Source: JBEKCB01 sp052139675
GTDB taxonomy: Bacteria > Planctomycetota > Brocadiia > CAIUPP01
NCBI GenBank assembly: GCA_052139675.1
Contig: JBKQWE010000124.1
Location: 1 to 63,737 of the forward strand
Length of the DNA stretch: 63,737 nt
Direction of reading: 5' to 3'
Shown here piece after piece: positions 37,705-46,359 of this stretch. The position numbers and the translations under genes were made by a program. The notes under the pieces were generated by a model. The model was not told the DNA's origin and did not search any database. It was given only the letters and a program-made list of their open reading frames with translations. Every line of letters starts with the position of its first letter. Position 1 is the stretch's first letter.

Positions 37705-38553
37705 TCAGCGGCTCCGGCTCATTTTCTTAAGGAAACGGCGCTCCCGCCAGGCCAGGGAATGGATGCCCTGCCGGTGCACCTTCTCCAGCAGTTCATCGAG
37801 CCGGCGCTCATCCGCGGCCCTGTGCGCCTCTCGCAGGGCCGAGAGTTTCCCGACGGGAAAACGCGCGATCGAGGACCGGAGCCGCGGCCCCGCGCGGACG
37901 ACCAGGTATCCGTACAGCAATCCGGCCAGGTGCGCCAGGTTCGCCACGCCGTTGTCGCCGGCCTGGAGCAGGTTTACGGCCGTGATGCCGATCACGATGA
38001 GGACGAACGTCCAGACGCGCATCGGAAACAGGAACATGAAAAGGACCGTGCGGTTCGGCCACCACAGCCCGTACACCATGACGACCGCCATGACCGCCCC
38101 CGACGCGCCGATGCACGGCTTTTCCAGGGGCCAGATGAAGTAGTGGATAGCCGCGAAGGCCAGCGCCGCGAACGCGGCCGCCGTCAGGTAGAACGCCAGG
38201 AACCGCCGCGCGCCCCAGACGGTCTCAACTTCGCGGCCGAACCAGTAAAGGAACAGCATGTTGAAGAGGATATGCAGTATGTTCGCCGGGTCATGCAGGA
38301 AGGCGTGGGTCAGCAGTTGCCAAACCCAGCCGCGCGCGAACACGTCCGCCGGCCGCAGGGCCAGCCAGTCGCGGCCGGCGTAGAACGCCGCGGGCTGCGC
38401 GCGAACCAGGATGATTTCCAGCAGGTACACCGCGACGTTGACGATGATGAGCCAGCAGACCACCGTGTGAAAGAACCGCCCGCGGGCAAACTGCCGGTCG
38501 GTCTGGTCGTAATCGCCCGCTGCGTAGTCCGGTTCCCCCTCGTACTTGCGCAT
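37705..38553 (-). CDS. Rhomboid-family intramembrane serine protease
   Basis: 282 residues with six membrane helices. HDPANILHILFNMLFLYWFG corresponds to the conserved H-x-x-x-N region of helix 2. CIGASGAVM contains the catalytic Ser (Ser151), and VANLAHLAGLLYGY the catalytic His (His208). Both dyad residues are present, so it is probably active. It would cut membrane-anchored substrates within the bilayer; the substrate is unknown. The ~60-residue C-terminal tail is soluble and Arg/Leu-rich. It starts 12 bases after the sigma-factor gene and may be co-expressed with it. Confidence 0.92.
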   Translation of the reverse strand: MRKYEGEPDYAAGDYDQTDRQFARGRFFHTVVCWLIIVNVAVYLLEIILVRAQPAAFYAGRDWLALRPADVFARGWVWQLLTHAFLHDPANILHILFNMLFLYWFGREVETVWGARRFLAFYLTAAAFAALAFAAIHYFIWPLEKPCIGASGAVMAVVMVYGLWWPNRTVLFMFLFPMRVWTFVLIVIGITAVNLLQAGDNGVANLAHLAGLLYGYLVVRAGPRLRSSIARFPVGKLSALREAHRAADERRLDELLEKVHRQGIHSLAWRERRFLKKMSRSR

Positions 38554-38565
38554 GTCGGTCTCTGC

Positions 38566-39378
38566 TCAGGCGTACCGGCGATCAATGACCTTCGCCAGCT
38601 TCCGCAATGCCTCCGACTCGATCTGGCGGACCCGTTCCCGGGTCAGGTCCAAGTGCCGGCCGATCCTCTCCAGCGTCATCGCCTCGGCGCCCTCGAGGCC
38701 GTAACGCAGTTCGAGCACTTCCTTCTCGCGCGGCGTCAGCACGTCCAGGCTGTGCTTGATCATCTGGTGGGTGTTTTCGACCATCAACTCATGTTCCGGC
38801 GCCTCGGTGCGGCTGTCGGCCACCGAGCCCTCGAAGACCCAGGACATATCCGGCGCGCGATCGGTGGTCGCGGCGGCGCGGAGGGCGCGGTTGATCATCC
38901 TCATGCGCTCGGCCGAGACCGCCATGCGCTTGCCGATCTCCTGGTCGCTCGGCGGGCGACCGAACTTCTCAGTCAGTTGCTGGCTGACGCGCCTCCAGCG
39001 GGCGATGAGCTCGACCATGTAGCCGGGCACGCGCACGGCCGGGCCGCAGGTCTGCAGCGCGCGGCGGATGTGTTGGCGGATCCACCAAGTGGCGTAGGTG
39101 CTGAACCGGGTGTGCCGCTCCGGCTTGAAACGCTCGACGCCCCTCATCAGGCCGATGTTTCCTTCGGCGATGAGGTCCATGAGCGGAACGCCGCGGTGGG
39201 TGTATCGCAGGGCCAGGTGAACGACCAGGCGCAGGTTGCGGCGGATCATCTCGTCGCGCGCCTCTTTGTCGTGGCGGCTGACGCGACGCGCCAGTGCCGC
39301 CTCCTCTTCAGCCGTGAGGAGGCGGAACTGGTCAATCTCCTTCAGATACGCATCCAGGCCCGGCTCATCGAACCGCAT
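38566..39378 (-). CDS. RNA polymerase sigma factor, sigma-70 family (RpoD/RpoS-like without region 1.1)
   Basis: 270 residues. Region 1.2 (LDAYLKEIDQFRLLTAEEEAAL) is present, as is region 2 with NLRLVVHLALRYTHRGVPLMDLIAEGNIGLMRGVERF and FSTYATWWIRQHIRRAL. Region 3 follows. Region 4 has LTPREKEVLELRYGL and TLERIGRHLDLTRERVRQIE, the -35-binding helix-turn-helix. The compact size and missing region 1.1 suggest an RpoS- or SigB/C-type group 2 factor, not the primary one. The ATG at 39376-39378 follows GAGG; GTG two codons earlier is an alternative. It lies 49 bases downstream of rpsA. Confidence 0.9.
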   Translation of the reverse strand: MRFDEPGLDAYLKEIDQFRLLTAEEEAALARRVSRHDKEARDEMIRRNLRLVVHLALRYTHRGVPLMDLIAEGNIGLMRGVERFKPERHTRFSTYATWWIRQHIRRALQTCGPAVRVPGYMVELIARWRRVSQQLTEKFGRPPSDQEIGKRMAVSAERMRMINRALRAAATTDRAPDMSWVFEGSVADSRTEAPEHELMVENTHQMIKHSLDVLTPREKEVLELRYGLEGAEAMTLERIGRHLDLTRERVRQIESEALRKLAKVIDRRYA

Positions 39379-39427
39379 GGCCACCTCGAAAGTCTGAGTC
39401 TTCCGCGCCGAGAAACGCTCGGGGCTC

Positions 39428-41236
39428 TCAAGGAGCGGGCTTGGTTTCGGGCTCAGTCGCCGGAGCTTCCGGGGCGGCCTTGGGCGCTTCGGGCTCGGCG
39501 GGCGTCGCCGGCGCTTCGGCCGTGGGGGCCGCTTCGGCCGCCGGAGCCGGTTCGGCCGCCGGAGCCGCTGCGGCCGCTGCCGGCGCCTCGCCGGCCGTGG
39601 CGCCGCTGCGCATGGAGAGGCCGATCTTGCGGGCTTCGGAGTCCACTCGCAGGATCGTCACCTGCACTTCCTGGCCCACCTGCACGGCTTCCTCGGGCTT
39701 CTCGATCTTCTTATCGGACATCTCCGAGATGTGGAGCAGGCCCTCGAGGTTCGGCTCGAGTTCGACGAACGCGCCGAACGAGGTCAGCTTCGTGATCTTC
39801 CCGCGGACGATCTGGCCGGCGCTGTACTTCGCCGGGATGTTGCCCTGCCACGGATCGCGCTCAAGCTGCTTGAGGCCCAGCGCCACGCGCTTCTTCTCCT
39901 CCGAGACGCTCAGCACCACCGCTTCCACGCGGTCGCCCTTCTTGAGGAGTTCCGACGGGTGGTTGATCTTCTTCGTCCACGACATGTCGCTGACGTGGAG
40001 CAGGCCGTCTATGCCTTCCTCGAGTTCGACGAACGCGCCGTAGTTCGTCAGGTTCCGCACGCGGCCCTTGATGACTGTTCCGGCCGGGTACTTCTCCTCG
40101 ACGTGCGCCCACGGGTTCGACTCGGTCTGCTTGATCCCCAGCGAAATCTCCTGCTTCTCCTCGTTGATGCCGAGGACGACGACTTCCACGATATCGCCGA
40201 TGGCGGCGACTTCCGACGGATGATTGACGCGCCGCGTCCAGGACATCTCGGAGATGTGCACGAGACCCTCGACGCCGTCCTCCAGCTTGACGAAGCAGCC
40301 GTAGTTGACGATGTTGACCACCTCGCCCTTGTGGCGAGTGCCGACCGGGTATTTCGCGGGCACGCGCTTCCACGGGTTCTCGGTCTTCTGCTTTAGGCCC
40401 AGGGCGATGCGCTCGCGCTCCTTGTCCACGCTCAGGATCATCACTTCGATGTCCTCGTCAATCGCCACGATCTCGGAGGGATGGCTGATCCGGCTCCAGG
40501 ACATGTCGGTGATGTGGAGCAGACCGTCAATGCCGCCCAGGTCCACGAACGCGCCGAAGTCGGCGATGTTCTTGACCGTGCCCTTGCGGGTCTGGCCGAC
40601 CTGGATCTCGGCCATGACCTTGGCCTTCATCTGCTCGCGTTCTTCCTCGATCAGCTTGCGGCGGCTGACGACGATGTTGCGGCGCTCCTCGTCAATCTTG
40701 AGGATCTTGCAAGTGACTTCCTTGCCGATGTACTCGGCGATGTCGCCCGGCCGGCGGATGTTGACCTGCGAGGCCGGCAGGAACACCGGCACGCCGATGT
40801 CCACGAGCAGGCCGCCCTTGATCTTGCGCATGACGCGGCCGGTGACCACGTCGCCTTCCTTGTGGTCGGTGATGATCTTTTCCCAGCCGCGGATGCGGTC
40901 GGCCTTGCGCTTCGAGAGCACGATGACGCCGGCGTCGTCTTCCACCGCGTCGAGCAGCACCTCGATCTCATCGCCCGGCTTGACCGAGCCGCTGTCCGAG
41001 AACTCGTTGAGCGGCAACAGGCCTTCGGATTTATAGCCGACATCTACGACGACGTCGTCGCCGATGATGTTGATGACCCGGCCCTTGATGATGGAGCCGG
41101 CCTCGAAAGACTTGATGGACTCGTCCACGGCCTTGTCGAGGTCCTTGACCGCCGGGTCCGCCATGGCCGCCTCGACCTCGCGGTCAATCTCCGACCGGTC
41201 CACGTGCATATCGCTCAGCATCAGCTCGTCAACCAT
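39428..41236 (-). CDS. rpsA: 30S ribosomal protein S1
   Basis: 602 residues with six S1 RNA-binding domains, e.g. AGSIIKGRVINIIGDDVVVD, EGDVVTGRVMRKIKGGLLVD and VGQTRKGTVKNIADFGAFVD, then VGTRHKGEVVNIVNYGCFVK, AGTVIKGRVRNLTNYGAFVE and AGQIVRGKITKLTSFGAFVE. The C-terminal ~55 residues are a low-complexity Ala/Pro/Glu tail. S1 brings mRNA to the 30S subunit, especially where Shine-Dalgarno sites are weak. The ATG at 41234-41236 follows AAAGGAG; the frame extends to 41368 without a site. The 197-base gap to plsC holds the leader, in which I see no clear promoter. Confidence 0.95.
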   Translation of the reverse strand: MVDELMLSDMHVDRSEIDREVEAAMADPAVKDLDKAVDESIKSFEAGSIIKGRVINIIGDDVVVDVGYKSEGLLPLNEFSDSGSVKPGDEIEVLLDAVEDDAGVIVLSKRKADRIRGWEKIITDHKEGDVVTGRVMRKIKGGLLVDIGVPVFLPASQVNIRRPGDIAEYIGKEVTCKILKIDEERRNIVVSRRKLIEEEREQMKAKVMAEIQVGQTRKGTVKNIADFGAFVDLGGIDGLLHITDMSWSRISHPSEIVAIDEDIEVMILSVDKERERIALGLKQKTENPWKRVPAKYPVGTRHKGEVVNIVNYGCFVKLEDGVEGLVHISEMSWTRRVNHPSEVAAIGDIVEVVVLGINEEKQEISLGIKQTESNPWAHVEEKYPAGTVIKGRVRNLTNYGAFVELEEGIDGLLHVSDMSWTKKINHPSELLKKGDRVEAVVLSVSEEKKRVALGLKQLERDPWQGNIPAKYSAGQIVRGKITKLTSFGAFVELEPNLEGLLHISEMSDKKIEKPEEAVQVGQEVQVTILRVDSEARKIGLSMRSGATAGEAPAAAAAAPAAEPAPAAEAAPTAEAPATPAEPEAPKAAPEAPATEPETKPAP

Positions 41237-41433
41237 CTTCGTCTCCTTTGCGGCGCCTCGCCGCTGGCCGCGGGAGAGGGCTTCGGCCCTTCCTGTCGCA
41301 CGGCCACTGAATGCGGGCGCGTGTCCGGAAAGCGATCGCTGTTTCAGGAGCCGGGCGGCCCGGCGCATTGCCGGGAACCGTATGACCCGGTCCCATATTC
41401 CGGACGATCCTGTCTGACCGCTGCTGCTCCGAT

Positions 41434-42108
41434 TCAGGAGCAGGTCCTGCGTTTCCTGAGTTCCGTTTCAAGCCGCGACAATTCCGATTGCAGCCGCTCG
41501 ACCAGTTCGCCGCGCGACAGCCGGCGGTGCTCTTCCGGCCGGATCGGCGCTCCGTAAAGGACCGAGATCTCGCCGGTCCTCGGCGCTGAGCCGCGCGGCC
41601 ACGCCTCGAATGCGCCCGTAATCACCGCGGGCACAATCGGCACGTCCGCGCGCTCGACCAGCGCCAGGATTCCCGGCCGCAGCGGTGCGATTTTGCCGTC
41701 CGACGACCGCGTGCCTTCCGGGAAGACCACGAGGCATTCGCCGCTCTGCAGCCGCTGCACCGCCTCGCGCATGGCGGCGGTATCCACCCCGCCGCGCGTG
41801 ACCGGGAACGCGTTCACCGCCGCGATCAGCCGGCCGAACGCCCGATTCCGAAAGAGCGTCCGCCGCGCCATGAAGCTCACCGGGCGCTCGAAGCCCAGCG
41901 ACAGGAGGATCGGGTCGAGATAGCTCTGATGATTCGACACGATCAGCACGCCGCCGCGCCGCGGCACGTTGAGCTGCCCGAAGACGCGCACGCGGAACGC
42001 GAGGACGAACATCATCCGGAACAACGCCCTCGCGACGATCCAGAGCAGGCGCCTGCTTGCGGTGAGCGCCATCGAACCGCCGGTGAGCGCCATCGAACCG
42101 CCGATCAA
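41434..42108 (-). CDS. plsC: 1-acyl-sn-glycerol-3-phosphate acyltransferase
   Basis: 224 residues. NHQSYLD is the H-x4-D catalytic motif, followed by ARRTLFRNRAFGRLI, FPEGTR (phosphate binding) and VPIVPAVITGAFE, the standard PlsC order. It makes phosphatidic acid at the membrane, with one N-terminal hydrophobic helix. Start choice is complicated by a 21-base tandem duplication (42061-42102) that encodes GGSMALT twice. TTG at 42106-42108 has AGGAAAGAGA at ideal spacing, while the two ATGs inside the repeat lack a site. The protein length is little changed by the choice. Confidence 0.9.
   Translation of the reverse strand: MIGGSMALTGGSMALTASRRLLWIVARALFRMMFVLAFRVRVFGQLNVPRRGGVLIVSNHQSYLDPILLSLGFERPVSFMARRTLFRNRAFGRLIAAVNAFPVTRGGVDTAAMREAVQRLQSGECLVVFPEGTRSSDGKIAPLRPGILALVERADVPIVPAVITGAFEAWPRGSAPRTGEISVLYGAPIRPEEHRRLSRGELVERLQSELSRLETELRKRRTCS
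42061..42102. repeat. Two tandem 21-bp units at the plsC 5' end
   Basis: Exact in-frame duplication of a 21-base unit (42061-42081 and 42082-42102). It adds seven residues and a second internal ATG at the start of plsC. Confidence 0.85.
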
Positions 42109-42159
42109 GTCTCTTTCCTCTCAGCCGACGCGGCTCGCCGGCCTGTCGGCGAAACATTA

Positions 42160-42189
42160 TTTATATCAAAAAGGGCTTCGCCCGCGCAA
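42160..42189 (-). promoter_or_regulatory. Promoter for plsC
   Basis: On the minus strand, TTGCGC (42184-42189), 18-base spacer, TATAAA (42160-42165), about 50 bases before the TTG start. Confidence 0.5.
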
Positions 42190-42223
42190 CGCTGATTTCA
42201 GGGCGCCGGCCGGCCGGGTTGCG

Positions 42224-42254
42224 TTGGACAGTCCTTCGACGGACCGGGTATGAT
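42224..42254 (+). promoter_or_regulatory. Promoter for the metallophosphoesterase gene
   Basis: TATGAT (42249-42254) is preceded by TTGGAC (42224-42229, spacer 19), or by the overlapping TGGACA (spacer 18). It lies about 50 bases before the ATG at 42305 and is divergent from the plsC promoter. Confidence 0.5.
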
Positions 42255-42304
42255 GCGCAGACGACGGCCAGACCCAGCCTGACTTTCTCGAGGCAGTGCG
42301 CGAT

Positions 42305-43435
42305 ATGGCGCTGTTCATTACGATCTTCCTCGCCGTCTATGGCGGGATCAATTTTTACTTCTTCTCGAAAATTCACGCCGCCTATCCCGGTCCGGGAGTC
42401 TTTACGGCGCTGCTGGCGGTATTCTTCATCTTCGCGATCGCGGCCCCGATCCTCGTCCACGTGTTCGAGCGCCAGGGATGTGTCCGCCTCGCCTGGCTGG
42501 CCGCCGCGGTGGGCTACTCCTGGATGGCGATCCTGTTCTGGTTCTGCGTGTTGGCGCTCCTGGGAGACGGCTGGAACCTGGGGATGCGCTGCATGGCCCA
42601 TTTCGATCCGGCGGCGACCGGCCTTCTGCTCCGGCCGAAGCCGGCGCTTGCGTTTTACGGCGTCGTGGTGCTGGCGGCCGCCGGCTGGGGGCTGATCGAA
42701 GCGGCGGACATCCGGCTCAAAGAAGTCCATGTCCGCACGCCGAAGCTGGCCCGCGGCGCCGCGCCGGTGCGGATCGTCCAGATCACGGATATTCACCTCA
42801 GCCCGATCCTGAAAGAGCGGACGCTGGCAAAGATCATCGGCCTCATCAACGAGGCCGCGCCGGACATTCTGGTCTGCACCGGAGACCTGTCGGACGTGCC
42901 GTACCAGATCGGGAAAAGCCTGGCGGAAATGCTCGCGACCGTTCGGGCGCCGATGGGCAAGTTCGGCTGCCTTGGGAATCACGAGTTTTACACCGGTTTG
43001 CAGAACAGCCTGAGTTTCTACCAGACCGCCGGACTGAAGACGCTGCGAGGGGAATCCGTCGTCGCCGGCCCGGTGCGGATCGCCGGCGTGGATGATCCGG
43101 CGGGGCGTGAGGGAAGCGAACCGTACTTCCTCGATGAGCCGCTTGCGCTGGCGGGCGCGGACGGCAAACGGCCGGTGGTCCTGCTCAAGCATCAGCCGAG
43201 GATCAATCCGGCATCGGCAGGGCGGTTCGACCTCCAGCTCTCCGGCCACCTGCACGGCGGCCAGATATTCCCGTTCAATCTGGTGGTCTACTGCTTCTAT
43301 CCGATCACACCCGGCTTGCACCGCGTCGCGCCGAGCGGTGATTTCTACCTCAGCCGCGGCACCGGAACGTGGGGCCCGCCGATGCGCCTCTTCGCGCCGC
43401 CGGAAGTGACGTTGATTATCTTGGAGCCGGCCTGA
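42305..43435 (+). CDS. Membrane-anchored calcineurin-like metallophosphoesterase
   Basis: 376 residues. The N-terminal ~140 residues hold four hydrophobic segments. The C-terminal domain has the binuclear-metal signature in order: ITDIHLS, VCTGDLSDV, LGNHEF and SGHLHGGQ. This architecture matches the YkuE/YaeI group of membrane phosphoesterases, some of which act on phospholipid headgroups or UDP-diacylglucosamine-like lipids. The substrate here is unknown. GAGG lies about eleven bases before the ATG at 42305; an in-frame GTG at 42296 is closer to it. It is divergent from plsC. Confidence 0.87.
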   Translation: MALFITIFLAVYGGINFYFFSKIHAAYPGPGVFTALLAVFFIFAIAAPILVHVFERQGCVRLAWLAAAVGYSWMAILFWFCVLALLGDGWNLGMRCMAHFDPAATGLLLRPKPALAFYGVVVLAAAGWGLIEAADIRLKEVHVRTPKLARGAAPVRIVQITDIHLSPILKERTLAKIIGLINEAAPDILVCTGDLSDVPYQIGKSLAEMLATVRAPMGKFGCLGNHEFYTGLQNSLSFYQTAGLKTLRGESVVAGPVRIAGVDDPAGREGSEPYFLDEPLALAGADGKRPVVLLKHQPRINPASAGRFDLQLSGHLHGGQIFPFNLVVYCFYPITPGLHRVAPSGDFYLSRGTGTWGPPMRLFAPPEVTLIILEPA

Positions 43436-43445
43436 CCCCGCCGGT

Positions 43446-43925
43446 TCATTTGCGAGTTGGCTTGCTGCGCTTGCTGCGTCCGGCGGCCGGGGCGAGCACC
43501 GCAAATCCCGACTTCTCGTCTTTGACGCGGCGCACCTCTGCGCCGGTGATCTCGACGAGGATCGCCTCGCCGAGGAGCCAGGTCTTCACGCCCTTTCTCA
43601 GGCAGCCGGTCATCGTGCGGCCGGCGCGGCCCAAGGCGGCGTGCATGTGGAGCGCGGGCTTGCCGTCCAAGCCCGGCGCGAGGACGCCGACGCCGGAGAC
43701 TTCGTGCGCGCCATCGAGGGGAAGCGCCATCGGGTCCGGCGGCATCGCGGTCGAATCGCGCGGGCCGACGACCACTTCGCCGTTGCCGACGCCGCCTATG
43801 AGCAGGGCGTAGCCGGTCGTCACGCCGCGCTCGGCGGCGAAACGCTCGATGCACTGCGGGATGACGTCGCCGTCGTCGAGCCGGATCACGAACACGCGCC
43901 CGATGCGCCCCTCGGACGATTTCAT
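43446..43925 (-). CDS. PPC (DUF296) domain protein
   Basis: 159 residues, one plants-and-prokaryotes-conserved domain. It has VFVIRLDDGDVIPQCIERFA, ALLIGGVGNGEVVVG, and ALHMHAALGR, in which the HMH pair is the metal-binding core of bacterial members that form trimers. The tail (GRSKRSKPTRK) is basic. Bacterial PPC proteins are often called DNA-binding by analogy with plant AT-hook proteins, but their role is poorly known. GGAAGGAG lies before the ATG at 43923-43925. It overlaps the helicase stop by four bases (ATGA), so the two are probably translated together. Confidence 0.85.
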   Translation of the reverse strand: MKSSEGRIGRVFVIRLDDGDVIPQCIERFAAERGVTTGYALLIGGVGNGEVVVGPRDSTAMPPDPMALPLDGAHEVSGVGVLAPGLDGKPALHMHAALGRAGRTMTGCLRKGVKTWLLGEAILVEITGAEVRRVKDEKSGFAVLAPAAGRSKRSKPTRK

Positions 43926-46006
43926 TTCTTCTTCTCCTTCCGAAGTTTTCGTTTCCCGTCGCCTAATTTCAAAGGGATTCTCCGCGCGCCTTCCGGCGCA
44001 GGAAGGGATTTCCCGCCGACCATCAGGTCCGGCAGGCCCTCCTCGATCACCAGCGGCTCGGTCACGTCGGGCTGAAGCTCGGTCAGGAAGCGGCTCGGCT
44101 TCATCATCACCAGCCGGTCGGAGCGGCTGCGCTGGATCTGCGGGACCAGCAGGTAAAGTTCGTCCCTGGCGCGCGTCACGGCGACGTGGAAGACGCGCCG
44201 CTCCTCCTCTTCTTCCTCGCGCGTGTTGATCGCGAAGTCCGTCGGGAACCGGCCGTCCGAGAGCCACGGGATGAACACAATCGGCCACTCGAGCCCCTTG
44301 GCCTGGTGCACGGTCGAGAGGATCACGAACTCCTGCTCCTCGGGGCCGGTGACGACCGTCTCGCCGGAGAACTCGCCGGCGAGCGATACGTCGGCGAGAA
44401 ACGCCCCGAGCGCCTTGTACTGCGCGGCGAAGCTGATCATGCCGCGGATGTCCTCCTTCCGGAGCGAGGCGTGATCGTAGTGCGCTTCGAGGTAATTCCC
44501 ATAAGCGCCCGCCAGCACGCGCTCCATCATCTCCGCCGGCGATTTCAGCGCCTGCAGTTCGCGGAGGAGGCTGACGAAGTCGCCGTAGAACGGCCGCGCC
44601 GGCGCGGGCAGCACGCGCGCCGTCTCCGGCCGCGCGGCCTGCTCGAGCGGATTGTCGAACCCGGAAATGTGAAGCCATGCCCGCCTGGACGAGGCGCTGC
44701 CGACTTTCGGAAGCAGTTGCAGCACGCGGAGCCATGCAAGCTCATCCCTGGGGTTCTGGACGAGCCGCAAGTGCGCGACGACGTCCTTGATGTGCGCCTG
44801 CTCGAAGAATCGCAGCCCGCCGCGGACCTGGAACGGGATGTTCCGGCGCCGCAGCTCGAGCTGAATCTCGATCGAGTGCCAGTGGCTGCGATAGAGGACG
44901 GCGATGTCGTTGAGCTTCCGCTCCTGGTCGAGCAGGTGGAGAATGTACTCGGCGATGAACTGCGCCTGGACGCTCCCGTCGTGGCAGGGCGACACGGCCG
45001 GCTTCAGCCCGGACGGCCGCACGGCGCGCAGTTCCTTGGGCAGCCGGCGCGTGTTCATCGCGATGCTGGCGTTCGCGAGCGCCAGGATCTGCGGCACGGA
45101 CCGGTAGTTCGTCTCGAGCTGGTACTCCCGCGCGTCCGGATATCGCTCCTTGAACCCCAGGATGTTCTCGAAATTCGCGCCCCGGAAACTGTAGATGGAC
45201 TGCGAGTCATCCCCGACGACGCAGACGTTCCGGTGCGTCGAAGCCAGCGCGTCCACGATCGCGCCCTGGATCGCGTTGGTGTCCTGGTACTCGTCCACCA
45301 GGATGTGCTGGAACTGGTCGGACAAGACGCGCCGGACATCCGGGTGATCCGTCAGGAGAACGAGCCACGCCGAGAGGAGATCGTCGTAGTCGAGGAACTG
45401 GCGCTCGCGTTTGCGCACCGCGTACAGTTCGAGGACGCGCGCGATGTCCTCGGACTGATCGGCGAACATCGGATAGCGCCGGGCGAGGACTTCGTTCAGC
45501 GGCTGCAGCGTGTTCTGCAGGAAGCTGGAGATCTCCATCAGCACTTTTTTCTGAGGGAAGCGCCTCTTGCCGATCGGCACGCCGGATTCGGGCACGCATG
45601 ACTTCAGCAGGCCGGAGGCGTCCTCGCGGTCGAGGATGGTGAACTCCGGAGAGATGCCCAGCTTGCTGCCGTACTGCCGGAGGATGCGATTAGCGACGTG
45701 GTGGAACGTGCCGGCCCAGAGGTGGCGCGTCTGCTGCTCGACAAGCAGCTCGACGCGGTGCACCATCTCTCGCGCGGCGCGGTTCGTGAAGGTGACCAGC
45801 AGGATGCGCCCCGGATCCACGCCCGCGCGCACCAGCCACGCCAGGCGATACGTCAGCGCTCGCGTCTTCCCGGTTCCCGCTCCGGCCACGACGAGCATGG
45901 GCCCGCCCGGAGCGGTCGCGACGGCCAACTGCTCTTCGTTGAGCGCCTCGGAGAAATCGGTCGCGTCAACTTTCTTGTGAGTGTGCAGGACGAATTTTCG
46001 CGTCAT
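43922..46006 (-). CDS. UvrD/Rep/PcrA-type superfamily 1 DNA helicase
   Basis: 694 residues. LNEEQLAVATAPGGPMLVVAGAGTGKTRALTYR gives the Q motif and Walker A (residues 42-48). LLVTFTNRAAREMVHRV is motif Ia, ILVDEYQDTNAIQ Walker B, VVGDDSQSIYSFRGA motif III, YRS and STVHQAKGLEWPIVFIP motif V, and EERRVFHVAVTRARDELYLL motif VI. All motors are complete. It unwinds DNA 3'-5' in repair or replication. The C-terminus is Lys/Arg-rich and overlaps the PPC gene by four bases. Upstream on the minus strand, near 46083, TAATAT with a preceding TG may be an extended -10 element. Confidence 0.93.
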   Translation of the reverse strand: MTRKFVLHTHKKVDATDFSEALNEEQLAVATAPGGPMLVVAGAGTGKTRALTYRLAWLVRAGVDPGRILLVTFTNRAAREMVHRVELLVEQQTRHLWAGTFHHVANRILRQYGSKLGISPEFTILDREDASGLLKSCVPESGVPIGKRRFPQKKVLMEISSFLQNTLQPLNEVLARRYPMFADQSEDIARVLELYAVRKRERQFLDYDDLLSAWLVLLTDHPDVRRVLSDQFQHILVDEYQDTNAIQGAIVDALASTHRNVCVVGDDSQSIYSFRGANFENILGFKERYPDAREYQLETNYRSVPQILALANASIAMNTRRLPKELRAVRPSGLKPAVSPCHDGSVQAQFIAEYILHLLDQERKLNDIAVLYRSHWHSIEIQLELRRRNIPFQVRGGLRFFEQAHIKDVVAHLRLVQNPRDELAWLRVLQLLPKVGSASSRRAWLHISGFDNPLEQAARPETARVLPAPARPFYGDFVSLLRELQALKSPAEMMERVLAGAYGNYLEAHYDHASLRKEDIRGMISFAAQYKALGAFLADVSLAGEFSGETVVTGPEEQEFVILSTVHQAKGLEWPIVFIPWLSDGRFPTDFAINTREEEEEERRVFHVAVTRARDELYLLVPQIQRSRSDRLVMMKPSRFLTELQPDVTEPLVIEEGLPDLMVGGKSLPAPEGARRIPLKLGDGKRKLRKEKKK

Positions 46007-46167
46007 GGCGCTCTCGGAAAACGGCTGCGGGTCTCATCTCGAGTTCGCGCCGGGAGACGTCGCCCGGCCGGCGAATACCACCTTATATTACCACAAGTCG
46101 CCGCGGCGCTTCCTGCCTCCGCGCCGCATAGGACTTTTTCCTACGTGAAGAACGGGTGTCCGCCCGA
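46007..46167. other. Intergenic stretch upstream of the helicase gene
   Basis: The left half of the 353-base gap between the helicase gene and yraN. On the minus strand it carries the helicase leader and a weak AT-rich promoter-like stretch (46082-46093). I see no gene in it. The right half holds a probable small RNA, described separately. Confidence 0.4.
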
Positions 46168-46195
46168 TTGATTGCTCCCGCCGCTCTGGTAAACT
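46168..46195 (+). promoter_or_regulatory. Promoter for a candidate small RNA
   Basis: TTGATT (46168-46173), 16-base spacer, TAAACT (46190-46195), pointing at no protein gene on the plus strand. Predicted start near 46202. Confidence 0.5.
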
Positions 46196-46201
46196 GCGTG
46201 C

Positions 46202-46317
46202 AAGGGGGGCGAGGACCGGTCGCCCGGGAATGCGGGATGATGTGCGGGGGGCAAACCCAGGCGGCCGGAGCGAAAGCGAGACGGTTCGGCGTGAAAGCGT
46301 CGAACCGTCTTCTTTTT
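46202..46317 (+). ncRNA. Candidate small structured RNA (~115 nt), family not recognised
   Basis: A plus-strand segment between two minus-strand genes is bracketed by a promoter and a textbook intrinsic terminator. It contains no convincing ORF. GGGCG (46207-46211) pairs with CGCCC (46221-46225) around a nine-base loop. Several GGA or GGGA triplets lie in single-stranded positions. The GGAAGGAAGCAG-type core of SRP RNA is absent. It is too short for RNase P RNA or tmRNA. A 6S-type or regulatory RNA, or a protein-sequestering RNA, are possibilities; the 5' end is inferred from the promoter only. Confidence 0.55.
46279..46317 (+). terminator. Intrinsic terminator of the candidate small RNA
   Basis: AGACGGTTCG (46279-46288) pairs perfectly with CGAACCGTCT (46301-46310), 12-base loop, then TCTTTTT. 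It is the clearest rho-independent terminator in the window and faces away from both neighbouring genes. Confidence 0.85.
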
Positions 46318-46359
46318 AATCGGGCTTCCCGCCCGGCCCTGGGTTCAGCGCGCAGCGCC

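Noticed and set aside
43926..44735. Long frame upstream of the PPC protein inside the helicase gene
   Set aside because: It is an out-of-frame shadow of the helicase; a strong ribosome site and the ATGA overlap define the PPC start at 43925.
46202..46317. Signal recognition particle RNA
   Set aside because: The conserved GGAAGGAAGCAG-type loop of SRP domain IV is not present, so the segment is left as an unnamed small RNA.
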